The position numbers were made by a program, and so were the translations under genes. 64,000 nucleotides of DNA, from NCBI GenBank assembly GCA_013407085.1, contig JACCGJ010006484.1:62001-126000 (forward strand), given 5' to 3'. Below, one piece after another: positions 46,434 through 60,115 of this stretch (the first letter of the stretch is position 1; the number at the start of each line of letters is the position of its first letter). The stretch is from Atriophallophorus winterbourni (lineage: Eukaryota; Platyhelminthes; Trematoda; Plagiorchiida; Microphallidae). The notes beneath the pieces were generated by a model. The model saw only the letters and a program-made list of their open reading frames with translations. It did no database searches and was not told the origin of the DNA.

Positions 46434-47760
46434 GTAAGTGCATCGATTTCTATTTTGTTGAGGGTGTTTGATTTCGCTCTATGTGTGTTTCGATATACGC
46501 AAGTACTGGCTTTTGATTTAACTAGATGTGTTTGCTGCATGTCTGGTCATGTCGCAAGATCGGATAACGTCCACACATGGCAAGCGATACCATGTATTCC
46601 ATGCCTGGAGGACAAGCGCTATGAGCAAGCTCGCAGCGAGTTCTCATTTACGACTAAATATTGTATGATGGAATATTTACAGCGTTTTATCCTCCTTGAT
46701 AGCACGATGCATCATTTTTAACACCAGGTTTGGCGTGATCTAGAGTAATTGCTCTTTTACCATATTTCAATCTCACCCCCCAATGACGATGTGGCTTTAA
46801 GTCTTTCCTTAATAAGAAGTAAATTTTGTTTGGACCTACTTAGACACTAAAATGGGCACTTTGTTCCTGTTTGTGTAACACAAAACGGTTCAACTCGCTT
46901 CTCATTGTCCCTCATTTTTCTACTTTAACGTCATGACACTGTCGCAGCCCATGAAAAGACTGTCGTGGTTCGCGGTGGTGGTTTGTTCGATCTCAGTTTT
47001 TATTTTATATGAGGGTATGCTAAATGAACGAGAATTCAAATGGCAGTGGTGTGTTCTTGCGGTGGTTGTAGTATAGTCGAACGCATTGAAACCGAATGAA
47101 TGAAACCGTAATGTCATACTGTTGCTGATCATCAAGAAACGTTAATATTCCGTACTTTATTGAAGGCCCAAATTCGTATAGCTGAATTGAAATTCGAAAC
47201 GTAAGTTGTAATTTAAAGACACCCTAAACTGGATTGGTGCAATCAACTTGGGATTACCCAATCCTACCTTGAATTTAGTTTAGCTTAACAAATATAAGGA
47301 TTTAGACAGCTCTGAATATGCCCACATCCCAGCAAGATTTATAGTTACAAAAGCGGACACTTTATAACAGCATAGGATTACGGTACGAATAATAAATATA
47401 ATAGTATGTAACGAATAGAGTACATCAAAAGTACGGCTCACGATTTCAGTTTGAACATCGGCATGCTACATGTTGAGGTAGGGAATTCCAAAAGATGGCG
47501 CTGACAATTAATACGTGAACTTGGGATGTAGAGGGATGGGGAATGTCCGCTTGTCGCATTCTCACCATACTCTTGGAGCAAGTGCCTTAGTCTCTGTCAT
47601 TCAATTGATACAATTTTATGCGTAAGAATAATATGGCGTCGTATCCTCCTTTGGGTAAAATCATATAATCTCAGTCGTCGCAATCTTTCAGTGTACGGAA
47701 CATTGCGAAGACCCATCATTAACAATGTCTCACGGTGTTAAATTTGATCAAAGTGGCTAA
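46434..47760 (+). other. Probable intron or intergenic sequence
   Basis: This begins with the GTAAGT donor. No domain recognised. No matching acceptor and zinc-finger exon could be identified downstream. Confidence 0.4.
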
Positions 47761-47764
47761 TATC

Positions 47765-47895
47765 TTTCCATACCATACTACCGTTTACTTGTTGTTATCA
47801 ATGGAGACAGTAGGTTCAGTTTTAGTGAGGTTTGAAACAGTCAAAACGCTGTACAACAAATTATAGTTTATATGTACTGTTATATATGCACAGCC
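47765..47895 (-). mobile_element. Penelope terminal-repeat relic with decayed hammerhead
   Basis: On the minus strand: 'acagtacatataaac', 'gactgtttcaaacctcac', 'aacctactgtctccat', then TTGATAACAACAAGTAAACGG. This last part corresponds to CTGATGA-stem II-GAAACCGG with many substitutions, followed by TAGTATGG. It is a diverged copy of the same order seen at 19.73 kb. No coding region attached. Confidence 0.65.
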
Positions 47896-49039
47896 ATTCG
47901 TTGTATCACCTAGTATATGGAAGACAGACGATCGATGCATGCAAGCACACCCGAAACTGTGAAATCTGATACCATCCTCAAAAATCTATCAACGGTCGAA
48001 TGCAATTGATTTTCAATCAATTAAATGACCGAACTGTTCTCAGCCCTATCATCAATATGTGACGAAATTAACCTGGGGAGGATAATAATTTGATAGGCTG
48101 AATATATAGATGACATGCAAGATAATCGAGCATAACTGTTCCCATTGAAACACAGTTTGAGACTTCATTGAAGCCACCCTGATTCAACAGGACAGAGCAG
48201 TGAAAAATGCCACAAAACGGTGGCTGACCATCTTGGGCAACACCCAATATTGTCGCTGTTTTCTAGAGGTATGAGTAGTCATAAAGGTGTCCGTATAAAG
48301 TAAGACATCAAGATGTCACGGCCCGTTATTCATTTTTCCTTAACAAATCTAAAACAGGTTGACACTAACGCAGCCTTTTAATGGTTCGGCTATTCGCAAA
48401 CTTGATATTAATGAAAAAATCAGTGAAACACCGCCAATCATAAGTGCATTGTGCTGTCCAGGTTTTACCATCAAGTTGTTTAAAATGTACTCTCGAAATC
48501 GCATAGAATTAACACTCATTTCTCAGATCCCTTTTCTAATCGGAATGATTTATTTTGAACATCGGCATGGCATGTGGGTATACTGTGGTCAAATTTCCAC
48601 GGCGCTATATATCTGGTTTTATAAAATGTATTCAATTCGATTATGTCTGCATACGGTTGTTTAAACTGTATGAAAGACCAATAATCTACCAGCCTCACTA
48701 TCTCAATCATGATAGGAACGGTGTGCGTAGGTCATCAACCAAGACGCCCTCTTGCGTAGTACTCGTGTTACATAATAAAGCTACCGTGGTATTGATGCCC
48801 ATGCTTCGTGGATTGCGAGCGACGACGAAAGAGACAATGGGTATATTAATACAATTTGTTGTTTGCTTAATTCGCCCTATGTCGGTCATGGATGTATATC
48901 ATAATCGCATGTCGAATTCAAGCTCCGCAGCGTCTCAAATAGCAAAGCAAATAGTAACCGTCTGCCCCGCATCGCGCACGGCGATAGGGAGTACTCAGCC
49001 GATCAACAGCATTCACACGCCAGCGGCGTTACTTAAATT

Positions 49040-49091
49040 CATCGGCCGAGAACAGTATCTGCTCTTCTCTAGCTTACAGAAGACGCTTTAA
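49040..49091 (+). repeat. Unclassified dispersed repeat, copy 2
   Basis: 'ggccgagaacagtatctgct' and 'ctagcttacagaagacgct' parallel 43285-43335 at roughly three-quarters identity. Family unknown. Confidence 0.35.
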
Positions 49092-52000
49092 ACGACGCTT
49101 CTAAATTGTGCGATCAAAAGCACGTTCTTCCCGACTCGTATGTTTAATGTCAAGAGCATTTATACCATTTTTCTTTCTGTACGCATGACCCTGCCTGCCT
49201 GGATGGCACTGTCTTAGTAAGGTGAAAATGCTTTGTAACGTATTTCTGCATTTTTAATTTGTCCATCCACGGTATGTTCAAGATGTAACGGATGCTCTGC
49301 AAATGAAATGCTCCCGTTCGTGTTTTGCGCGGAGGGCCTATATTTCGTTGCTATACTCTAAATATACCCTATATATTACCCATCGTCTGCTGCCCATTAT
49401 GGTATCAGCATGTCTTCATAATGCCGAGTTTATCAACCTGATGTGCCTCAATTGTCCTTAGATGGGTTCTCAATAACACAAATCGTACTGAAAGTATTTT
49501 TAATTCACCAATCATTGCTTCATATGCCTTCATTTAGGATTATATCAATCAAGTAATATTGAGTTATTAGCTCGCGCTATTCAGGGGTACCTAGACAAAA
49601 GCGCTTTCGTTATATATTCAAAGCTGACCATTTTGGCGTTTTACAAACGTTAGAAGTCTACCCCATCATTTAAAACAGAGTATATGAATTAGCCATTACA
49701 ATGATAGGAGTGTATAAGCTAGTGCAACATTATAACACTTGACAAACTTCTCCCACCCACCATAAGAAATCAGAAACACAAGGACGCTATGCCAGCTGAA
49801 AGATCGGACGAACAATAATCCATTTGTTCCAAGAAATTGTTGCAAATTCAAGCTGAAAGCTCCCATCCAATTGTCAGATCACTTTCATGCAGTGTTCCGA
49901 TTTTACTGACTCAGGCACATCCGTCTTTCAAAATCCATTCGTGACAGTTTGCCTCTCCAAGACCCAGCGCTTGTCGAATCCCCGCAGCGCACCGCGGTTC
50001 ACTAACCATACCCACTTGGGCAGAAGCCATCGTGTAGCTGTCATTTTCGACCTGACTATAACAATGACATCGAAAGGTGGCTGTCAATCGTGGCCATCGT
50101 TAGTTCCTTGTTCGCATGCTCGCTCACTCGCCCGCCCGCTGCACCAAGCAATGACGCGTGAATTCCCACCCTTCTGATAGCTCCTTTGTCTAAACATGGG
50201 CGCTGCCAACGCAACCACAACTGTTCGCTTGAACAACAGGTGATCAAATATCCGATGATGGTTGGGTCTTGAGTAAACTTGTGAGATTTGCTCATTTCGG
50301 ACTGTATGGTATTCCAAATACCGGGTTAAACGGTTTCGAATGATATGGCGAAGCAAAGGTTAGGCTCACAGTTACAGGCTCTATAATCCATAGCATTGAT
50401 AGCGAGAAAAATTGTCAAAGTATATTGGGAGTATAGATCCGTATTCGTATGCTCTTCCATTACACTTCGTATGGTTTTGTGTTGCATGAATGGAAAACGA
50501 TGGGTAAATTCTAGGCAAATCTTGCACTATGAAACCACTGTTAAATGACATAGTCAAAACCACTTTGCCCCCAAAATTATATTTTCGTTGTTAAAAGGCT
50601 CATGGATTCCGGGTGTACTGCCGGTAACTGATGAATGCAAGCAGGCCTAAACCAGTCTTTATAATCGTAGTTGAATAGCGTACAAGTGTTAAAGCGCTTC
50701 ACTTTATCCACATGTCGATGTGTGTGGCACAAGTTACTTGTACCCATCTGGTGAAAAATGGCTTCGAACTGTAAGGTTTGTTTATGTTGAGAGGCTTTAG
50801 TTTCCGAATTTGCAATGCCATAGTTATCAGAGATGCCGTTTTCGGTGAGTTGGGAATAAATACATCTCCTTTACCCTCCTCATCACCACCATAAAACTTC
50901 AATACTTTAAATTACAATACGAAATTAGCGAAAATCGATTAGCTATTACATCTGCATAATTGAAAAATGCGACGAAGTCATTTTGAAGTGCTTACACTTC
51001 TCATTGGTAACTGTCAATCATTCCTAATTAGGGAGATCCACTACTGGGCAAGGTGCTATGCTGTCACAGTCATTTTGGGACAACCGTCGCTTATGATGGG
51101 GCACACTGACTCCATCGTGCAATCGAATTCGAACGTCTTGCCGATGGTTTCTATATTGCTGCTAAAGATTGAAAGTATTGCCAGGTTTCTATGCTAAAAA
51201 ATATTAGGATTGAATTTTCCCGACGTATAGCTAATTTATGACAATGGTGGTGTTATATATAGAAAAATGAAACTAACCGATTTAATACAACTAGAAAATA
51301 CTTAGTCCGAGAGCCCACCTTCAACAGTCAATTTTCTTATCCCATAAAATTACAACGGAAGAAAGGCCTATGTGCAAAATACAATGCCTCCGTATATACA
51401 ATCATTGAGCTGACTGAATATATGTAAATTCGCGTAGTATCATTTATCCCTCTGACCGATTTTTGTGGCAATGTACCGTCTAGGCTGCAATCAGACATTC
51501 GTGTAGCTGGAACTTCTGGCATGTCAACTTTTAAATTTTTCACTGCCAACATTATAGTGCGGTTTGAGTAAATACTAATTTGAGGTGACTGCGCTTATGC
51601 CAAACAAACAATGATCGCTGCAATAAAACATTCAGCGCAAATTTTCCAAGGTTAGAAATTTCTTCATCTCCGATGGATATTCTGCGTTTTGAAGTGTCAA
51701 GTGTACATCGACATTGTCTAAAGTTACGTTAGCGTTAATACAATCCCATTAACTAAAATTACTGGGTATTAAACACAGCTAGTAATGATAACTACATTGA
51801 TAATAGTATAGACCTTGTCGAAACCGCCATTGAATTCTTGGTCAAGCTTGGTAGTTCACTTTGCGTTAGAGAAACCAGAATTAGTTCTCGGTTTCTGACG
51901 ATAGCTGCAATGTGAATTGAAAATGGAGGCTATTGACACGATTGATACAATAACTTCAACAATGCAATTAGTGTCAACCGAAATTGTTCATTTTGCTATT

Positions 52001-52251
52001 ATAACTCGTTACGTGATATGCAAGGTAAGATCAAGGCTACGTTAGCATCTAATAAAATGTTTGAACTCTAAGAGACAGATGTGTTAAATCGGAATAGTTG
52101 CCTTCAATTTGTAAGTGTTTGTGAGTATTTGAAGTTCGATGTGTAGTGAATTTGATAATTTTCCTAGTAATCTTTTCCAAGTGCTTTTCTACTGTTTCAA
52201 CAATAACATTCATGAAATGTTTGCGATTATTAATGCTGTATAGAGGACATG

Positions 52252-52374
52252 CTTGAGATCTCACACCATCCAACCAACTCATTGTGAACCATTCTTTGAA
52301 AATTATGACACTGCCTTGAGATCTCACACCATCCAACCAACTCATTGTGAACCATTCTATGGCAATTATGACAC
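52252..52374. repeat. Tandem duplication, 63-bp period
   Basis: The block starting 'cttgagatctcacaccatcc' (52252) recurs at 52315. The two units are almost identical over about 60 bases, differing mainly at a 'tttgaaaa'/'atggcaa' stretch. The period is a multiple of three. A minus-strand open frame through it (52345-52049) therefore carries the peptide 'EWFTMSWLDGVRSQ' twice. Coding status is doubtful. Confidence 0.85.
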
Positions 52375-55300
52375 CCTCTTCCAGTTGAAGTTAAACACCA
52401 GTTTTACAATCGCGTAAAGGTCCATCTATAACTTGTTTCACTAAATTCTATCTGTTGGAAGAAATACAAATAGAATCATATTTTCTATCGATTGATCTGT
52501 AGGCACAGTGGTTTCTACACCGGTCACGAAAGAAAGTTAAAACTGAATCTTGTTGTCCATTGTAAATTCAAAAGTTATGCAGTGTTATAAAATTGTTCTC
52601 CTTTATTTATTTTCGTGCGAAATGTTCAAGAATGAAATGTTCAAGAATGTTGTATAAGTAGGCTTTTCTACCCTGATTGATAAACTGACAGCGAAGATTA
52701 GCAGACGTTTTTATATGCTGTAACTAAAAAAACCCGAAACTCAAATTCCTCGGTTTTTGTTACCTGTTTCATTCTAAGGATACGGCAGCTAAGAGACACG
52801 CATTTGACCACTGCTATCTCTCTTAATGAACCTGTGGGTTTGCTTTGCGTGAACAAGCGAAATGATGCTTGCGGACAGACTCATTTGAATTAGCACGACT
52901 ACTTTTGCGTTAACCGTGTCGCGTGTCTAGTGTACAACAAACAGGTAATGAGTATTTAATGGCTACTCTGCCTGCGTGTGTAGATTGCTAAACCAGACAG
53001 AAGCTTGACCTCTGCTAAACTCGGCAGATTGTTACTGCCTTTTGGGTGGATAGGGGAGGGGACGGAGTGTTAATATGTGAGCAGATGAATGACCTCTCCC
53101 CGTTTGCCCGCGGGCAGCATGTTTACATACACACAGAGAGTGAGCGCGCGACAGCCCGCCTACTTCGTATCTCCAGCTATTACTCATGACACGCGCAAAC
53201 AAATCAATGGAACAAAAGAAGCTGATGATGATGATGACATGAAAGCTGTTCTCATTGACATCGTTCACATTGTTACTTTGATTGGCGTTGACCGAGATGA
53301 GTGTCGTTCGCTTTCTGTTGGGGTACCCTCAAAGTGAAGAGGTGGCTGTCATCAGTGGGATGGCGGAAGAACCATGTTTCTAGTCGAGCGGGTGCTCCAG
53401 ACTTGATGGACGGGACGCTGGAAAGCAGACTCCATCAGGTCACACATGAAAGACATTTGAAGTGGGATAGCACGAAACGAAACACAAGGGGTTATCATGA
53501 GTATCGCTCACAATTCCCCAAAGTAAGGACATAAAAACGGGAAAAAACTTATGAAAAGATATACTTGTTAGTTTTGTTACAGATTTGTTAATGGCAGAAA
53601 AACACGCATTGGTTCGAAATAAAAATCGACAGTGATTGTGGAGAAGCGATGATCTATCTATTCATAGATTCAGAGCACGGAAAAAGCATATGCTCAATTG
53701 GAAGAAGTGGTCATAGTCAATTTATGCACACTATACATATTCACAGTTAAAAACGTGTCGAAACGCGATGTTCTCTGGAGTTCACGCAGGTCGAACTGCT
53801 TGCCGTTCACACGGAGTGATCAAAAGTGATCGCTAAAATAACCAACAGAACAGGAAAAGACGAAGCGTCAAGAAATCGATTTTTGGTCATGAAATAAAGT
53901 AAAATCGTTAAGCGTTAATCAATAACTTAGGAGTAACGTTGTAAGTAAACTCGATTAAAAGACTCCGATTTATTATTATTGAGTTTGCGAGAGTAAAAAG
54001 TAGTAATAAGATCGAGCCACGTAGACTAGAATTTAAAAATAATATCTGTAGCAAGAAGGAATATAAGTAATAGAGTCTATCAGATAATAACGTCGGTAAA
54101 ATGACAGACCGGTAGAATATCTGGTGTTTAAAGTCTATAAAATCTGTTCTATCTCCTACTACCCTAAAGGTAGATTAGTGCAAGCTTTATCTACAGCCAA
54201 GGTTAAGGATTAAATTTTTAGATTTGTAAGGGATCATTTGTTATCTAAATGATTCAGTATTGTTTTTACATTTGCTGCTTTATTACTCTGGTTTAGGGCC
54301 GAAGTAAAGGCATTAAACCACCGTGACACAGAGCTGTTCTTGGGACACCTGATCAGAAATACTCCCTAGCATAATCCTCTAACTTGGACAAGACAAAAAG
54401 GATGCCATCACTAGTTCGTATCATAACTCACATGCCATTCGTTTCATTGGGCTCTCCCATATTATACCTACGTGGTTTGGTGTAACTGCAACGAGGCACA
54501 CACAGTGGCTTCAAAGCAATGTGTGTATACGTGAATGAAGAGGTTGGTCATGTTAATCGTATAGAAAAATGCTTCAAACTTCAAACTGGCTAACTTTGCC
54601 TACTGCAATTACATACATGGTTCAGCTTGCTTTTACAAATTCACGTATGCCATTAAATTGACAGCTTGCTGATGAGTGAAAAATCATGAGCGAGTTGTTT
54701 AAATAAAATAATGCGCACCATATTTATGTGAAATGCTCAACATAAAAACTAATTTTAGCAGTTTTCCGGCCGCAGTTTGTTATTTTTGCTAAACGTGCAT
54801 ACACATGGGACATGAACGGTCTCTGTTATAGATTCAGGTGATTCATTGTTCAATATCTGTTCGGGTATAGTCTAGTAGCTGCCTTTTAGTAAATGAGGCA
54901 CTGTTGTAAAAGCCCATAAAAGGATAACCACTATGCATACTTTGTGATAAATGAAATATAGTAAATTAACTGTTATAACTCATGCACCTCGTGCTTCAAC
55001 ACCGTAGCCAGTTCTGCAGTTAGCAGTCCGCCATGGTCCACTGGGATGGAATCGACATGCAGTTCAATGAACACGAAGCTCGACAATGATATACATTCAC
55101 ACACATTGGACAGAGTATTAGGCGGTCGCAATTTTTTCCCATTATTGTTGGTAAACATTTTCACTAGGGTATGTTAAGGCGTTAAGGTAGAATACATATT
55201 CCCGAATAGGCAACTACGCTAGTCTTCGAACGGGGACCCTCTTGTTTAAAAAGCGTACGTGCTGTCACGTGTGAAAATAGAGCAAACTCATTCGCTTGAG

Positions 55301-57642
55301 GCTAGAGCAAACAGTTAACATTCGTTTCAATACACATTTACGTGCAATCCGCAGTAAGTTAGAGATACTCATAATAGCGACTGAATTGGTTCAGGAGGAA
55401 TAGTCCCTGGGGTTGTATCCTTCAACGAATACTCATTAATTTCCGTCAACTTATGAAATTTCTATTTTATTGTCCTAATGTATCGGTCACTTGAGAAGTG
55501 ACGTTTCACAATGCGATTACTCCAACGGTCAGACATGAACCTAAAATTATTACGGCAAAAGGTGTCTGAGGTACTTTCAGACGTCTTTGAGAGAACGGAG
55601 GACGGCAGGTGTAGGTCGCACTTAGTCCGCTTCATTAGCAAGACATATGTCGCGTGCAGCACACAAGCATGTTGTATTTTACCCGTGTCTGTGTACACGT
55701 ACATGGTATCTATACATCAACAAAACTTGCCTCAAACTTGACACTGATGGCGCGGCACAAGCTAACACCCGCTAGCACCACCTGTTGGCCATACTGATTC
55801 TGACCGATCATTATTTTATCAATGTCGCAAATTCGGCATAATTCAATCTGCATGCACCATTTGGTCACATTTTGGTTACGCAAGCGAGGAAATTTCCAAT
55901 TATCCCTTCCTGTGGACGCTCAAAAGTGTCCGCCTGATCGAGAACGTGAGTAGTTTTACATTTGTGTTAAAAGTTGTGTGAATCGGGTAATAAATTTAAC
56001 GTTAACGTGAATGTCGATTGGTTTGAGATGCACTGTGATGGAGTTAGTAAAGGTAAGTCCAAGGTGGCTTTGTTTTCGATAGATCGATGGCGTACAACGA
56101 TAAGATTATTCTTATGCTGATCCCTTCAAAATTCGACAAAATCCATCGTACTAAGTATCATGGGCACCCGTGGTCCGACGATTTTTTGGACTTGCGCCTC
56201 TTCAATCAGAGGCTCGCGGTCACTAATTCCGATAAAATTATGCTTAACCTTAGAGATCGCATGTTTGAAACTGTCGCCGAGAATCGTAAAAATAACACCG
56301 CGATATCCTGAAACCTTAGGTAGGAATCTGAGCAATAGAACTTGGCAGGTTGATAAGGAATTGAAAATCTACGTACCGATGTACATCCAATTAATCAATG
56401 ACCCCTCTAGCACTGCTAGATCAGTGTCGTGGAGCCGATAGATCTTACTTGTAAAGCAGTCAACAGTTACGATATTCTAGTAATTGAACCTAGTATTCGA
56501 GAGAAGCACAGTACTGCATTTATTGTTGGCATATTTTTCATACTCGATAAAACGTTTACTAGTGCTTTGCCATCCGATAGCGAGGTAAATATGTTCCATG
56601 AATTAAAGCACTACCTATTTGGTGTGATGTTTCCTGTTATTACTATTTATTATACATCACCCCATTGTGTTACAAAGGGCCGATCCTGATCATGGTTTCT
56701 TCAACACGCTAGATATGATTTTACCCGCTAGAATAGATGCTTGACTGTATCAGTTATTCTCCCAACTACTGCTGGTACTCGTTTTACACCTGCGTATGAT
56801 GTGTGACCAGGTGGGATCTGAACGTGCACCGTCCAATAAAAATTAAAACATCATATCATTTGTTCTACAGCGACCCCTTAGCTAATAACACGATGACCAA
56901 TTTACCTATATCATTTTCGCTTTTGGATTAGCTTGTTCAATTTTTGAAGCTCACTCACAGATGAACCAGGTCAACTATGATAAAGTGGATTGTTCAGCGG
57001 AACACCCTGCAGTGCTTCACTTAGAATCGGATCTTACCGCTCGAACGCGTCCTACACACTCGAAAGGTGTTTCTGTACCAAATGACGCAATGTTGAACAA
57101 TATTTGAAAGTCTAACTATTCGAAAACTCTCAGGTTAACGAGTTTCGGGTTATGCACTTGAACCGTAAGGTAAAACCAGGGACACTAGTTAGAAACAGTT
57201 CACCGGAAAGAAAACTTGACCTCAGTTGAGGGCTCCTCGTAAGAACATTTCTTGCACATACACCAGAATTTAAATTTAGTTCACGACTGCATATTCTTCA
57301 AAATACCACCAATAAGACTAATCTCAACACACCGTGTATAGACGAAATGCAATAGAGCACATCATGAATAAATATGCCTAAATATCCTAGAATCATTTCG
57401 AATCGAACCGGTATTAAGGACAAGCTCGCCAGTGAGATTTCACATATTCACGCTTTTTTGTAAAGACGATTACTAATAGAACTTTCAGAAAAATTAGAGC
57501 TTATTTCACAACATTTCGCATTGTTTATTCTGTAGAGTTTCAATAGTTGTCTATATACTGCAATTGAAATCCATAATGGTCACATGCGCGAAATGACCAC
57601 GAGCGTATTACAACACATTACCGTAGTACACGTTGATACTTT

Positions 57643-58690
57643 CTAATAAACGAAACCGGATTGGTTTTTTCCTCGATGAGAACACCGCGCATAGCGAAAA
57701 ACCGTAGGATTCATATCGACATCACTTACGCTTTCCACTTCTATTGAACGTGGCAGAGATGCTGGCAGGGACACATTCTTTGGACAAAAGATTTGCGCGT
57801 AAAATGTTGCTAGGGCATCAGCTGTATCCCTGACATTATTTGTCAATCCGTCCGCTGTCTGAATAGGAAAATCTCTCGGTTTAACCTTAGTCGCGTTGTT
57901 TACTATCGTGTAGAGTATCTTAGGATGTCGTTCCATCTAGTCTATCAGCATCAAACGGTGATATTACTTGTCTTCGCGAATTAAGGACGTCACCTTGTTG
58001 CGTACATTTCAAAAATGTTTACCGGATACCTCTATTCGATTGATCCTGTGTGTAGCCCATGCTGAATTTCGCATGGCTATCCACTTTCGAGCGCGGCTGT
58101 GGAGTTTGAAACAAAATGTTCTAGCTTTTCTTTTCGGAGTATGGGCTGAGTTGTCATCTATTTTCATACCAATGTATCTAAAATGGCTGAAACAGTGAGC
58201 TTCTACATTCTTAAAATTGAGATGCCTCTCTTATAACATCTCGAGTGCTTTCCGAAGGCCAAAGTAATTTACCCTTCTGATGAGTTTGACATCATTAGAT
58301 GCCTTCCTGGCGCTGCACACGAATTCGAAGAACAACACGAGGTGATCACATAACCCCAGAGGACTGACACGACTGCTGTTGCTTCGGATGTGAGAATCAA
58401 ATCTGAGATTGAAGATTCGTCGGGGCCTCTCTTTCGAGTGAAGGATTTTACGTGGTTTCAGCTGAACCTTTAAATAAGCGGACGGTTTGGTATTTGTAAC
58501 CTTTTCAATGTCAGAGGAGTTTAAATCAGACATGCCGTTGAGAGTCGGTTTTCGAAAGGTGAGCTCACTACAAAAGTGGGTGCTAGTGCTGGAGTGCCTA
58601 TCACGTGCTCGCTCCAATAGGCTCTTGATTCGACGATTCCCATCGTTGGTGTACAATTCCATATTATGTTATAATGTAAAATCAGTACCA
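57643..58690 (-). mobile_element. CR1/Jockey-like LINE, endonuclease end to pre-RT linker
   Basis: On the minus strand, 58662-58231 encodes the C-terminal part of an apurinic-type endonuclease. It includes 'SRVSPLGLCDHLVLFFEF', where the conserved S-D-H catalytic motif appears as C-D-H (Asp and His retained), followed by 'VNYFGLRKALEML' from the first linker helix. The region 58230-57940 is frameshifted linker. The region 57936-57643 then reads 'HPKILYTIVNNATKVKPRDF' (20 residues) and 'NVRDTADALATFYAQIF', the same as at 10.1 kb. The RT itself is absent: homology ends near 57643. This copy complements the 10 kb copy, and the two overlap in the linker. Confidence 0.85.
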
Positions 58691-59984
58691 AAATTAATAG
58701 CTTAACAGTTTAACACCCTGTTCACTGGGTGAGTTCAGATCACTCGAAAAGCTTAGTGCTCAAGAAACCGCAGTTGAGCACCGGCCTTATGGACACGGCA
58801 CGGAAAGTGATAACACCAGCAGAAGTTAAGACCCTTGTGCAATCTTTTTAAACACTCATGCGAAAACATTGTTGATCACACAGAGAGAAAATTAACAAAT
58901 TCTCTTCAATCCCCAAACAGTGCATTCAACAATATGTCATCACTTGTCGTAAAGTTCCATATTCTCAGTTGCTAACTTCAGTTATTTAGTTTACTCACTT
59001 CTCGTAGATTTGTGCTCCTTTTCGCCTGTGACATTTGAGTGTTCATAAATGATATGATCAGAAATGGAATGTGTAATAGTTCATCACGATAGCCTATGCA
59101 TACTAGAACAACTTGTGTGGTTCCGCTAGAGTGCGCGTTCATTCATTTTGCATGCCTCTGTCAGGACAGCACAGTGTCAGTTGCACACTCAAACTCTCTC
59201 GCTCTCTCTCTCTGATCAATTTTCACTGATTATCCTAACAACAAGCACATTCTTTTCTATTAAAGTACCATACTATTACCACATATACACCTTGTGCGTT
59301 TTATTGCATAATTCACTCGGCTCCATATGAAATCATTTAGGCATTCTTAACTTTTACGTCTCAAGCGTTGAGCATATGCCAAGAGTGCTTTGAATGACAT
59401 TCTCATGACATTGGATCAATACTGATCGTCTTCAAAATTCCTATGAAAAATATGTGAACATATTGATTTGTCAAATGTGTTGAAGGTAGCAACACCAAGA
59501 ATTTGATCCTAATTGCTGTCACATAGAGCATTATTTTCTGTCCTAAATTGTTGATTAACCGTTAACTTAGGCAACTTTTAAGACAAAGGCCACGGCATTA
59601 AAAACAGCGCTTACTTTGGGAGAGCTTGTATCTCTGCTTTTAAAATGGGTGCCTAATGTATCACGAGGCGAAAACCTGAACACAGCAACCGGACAGCAAC
59701 GAATGTATTGTTTCGTGTTAAGCATGGACAAAACGGCCCCCAAATGCTTGAACATTAACAGTTTCTATAGACATTTAATTAATTCGTTTGTTGAATAACA
59801 CGGATGCGAAACCATACCTGCTGTTTTATCGGGCACGATTGAATTCCGAAATGAGAACCGCCACTGAGGGTTCTTTACAGCTTAGATCTTCGAAAAACCG
59901 AGTTTGTTTGAGTAATAATTAAACCCAGAAACAATTCCAATGTGTTGCTCACACACCTAGCACTTACAACAACTATATTAAAAT
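58691..59984. other. Non-coding stretch
   Basis: A CT microsatellite lies near 59196-59214. No gene recognised. Confidence 0.45.
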
Positions 59985-60115
59985 GGTCGTCCATGGGCGC
60001 CTTGAGTGCTTGAATAGGAATCACTATTTGGTTCTGTGTTCAAACGCCGTGGCTCGTTGTGCGAACCCTTTGTAACAGTGACATTCAAGTATAACTTTGG
60101 TACACCCAGAGAAAT
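59985..60115 (+). mobile_element. Penelope terminal-repeat fragment
   Basis: The order 'cgccttgagtgcttga', 'aggaatcac', 'ttctgtgttcaaacgccgtgg', 'gtgcgaaccctttgtaacag', 'tgacattcaagtataac' matches the right part of the terminal repeat at 19.57-19.68 kb (minus strand) and 20.09-20.15 kb. The ribozyme portion is not included. Diverged and without ORF. Confidence 0.7.

Larger units (their letters stand above)
47896..57640. other. Non-coding stretch
   Basis: No recognisable coding domain on either strand. It includes the second copy of an unclassified repeat at 49040-49091, a tandem duplication at 52252-52374 and a GC-richer island with a GATGAT run near 53030-53330. Confidence 0.45.

Noticed and set aside
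46434..46721. Continuation of the zinc-finger ORF past the splice donor
   Set aside because: The frame is open but begins with a strong GTAAGTG donor. The translation loses the acidic, finger-containing character, though a CVCC-type pair appears by chance.
48555..49091. Open frame of 178 codons
   Set aside because: No recognisable domain or splice signals. Part overlaps an unclassified repeat. Composition is not convincing as protein.
50056..50356. Minus-strand open frames in a GC-richer segment
   Set aside because: No domain motif, and they overlap in two frames. The segment could be regulatory but nothing specific supports it.
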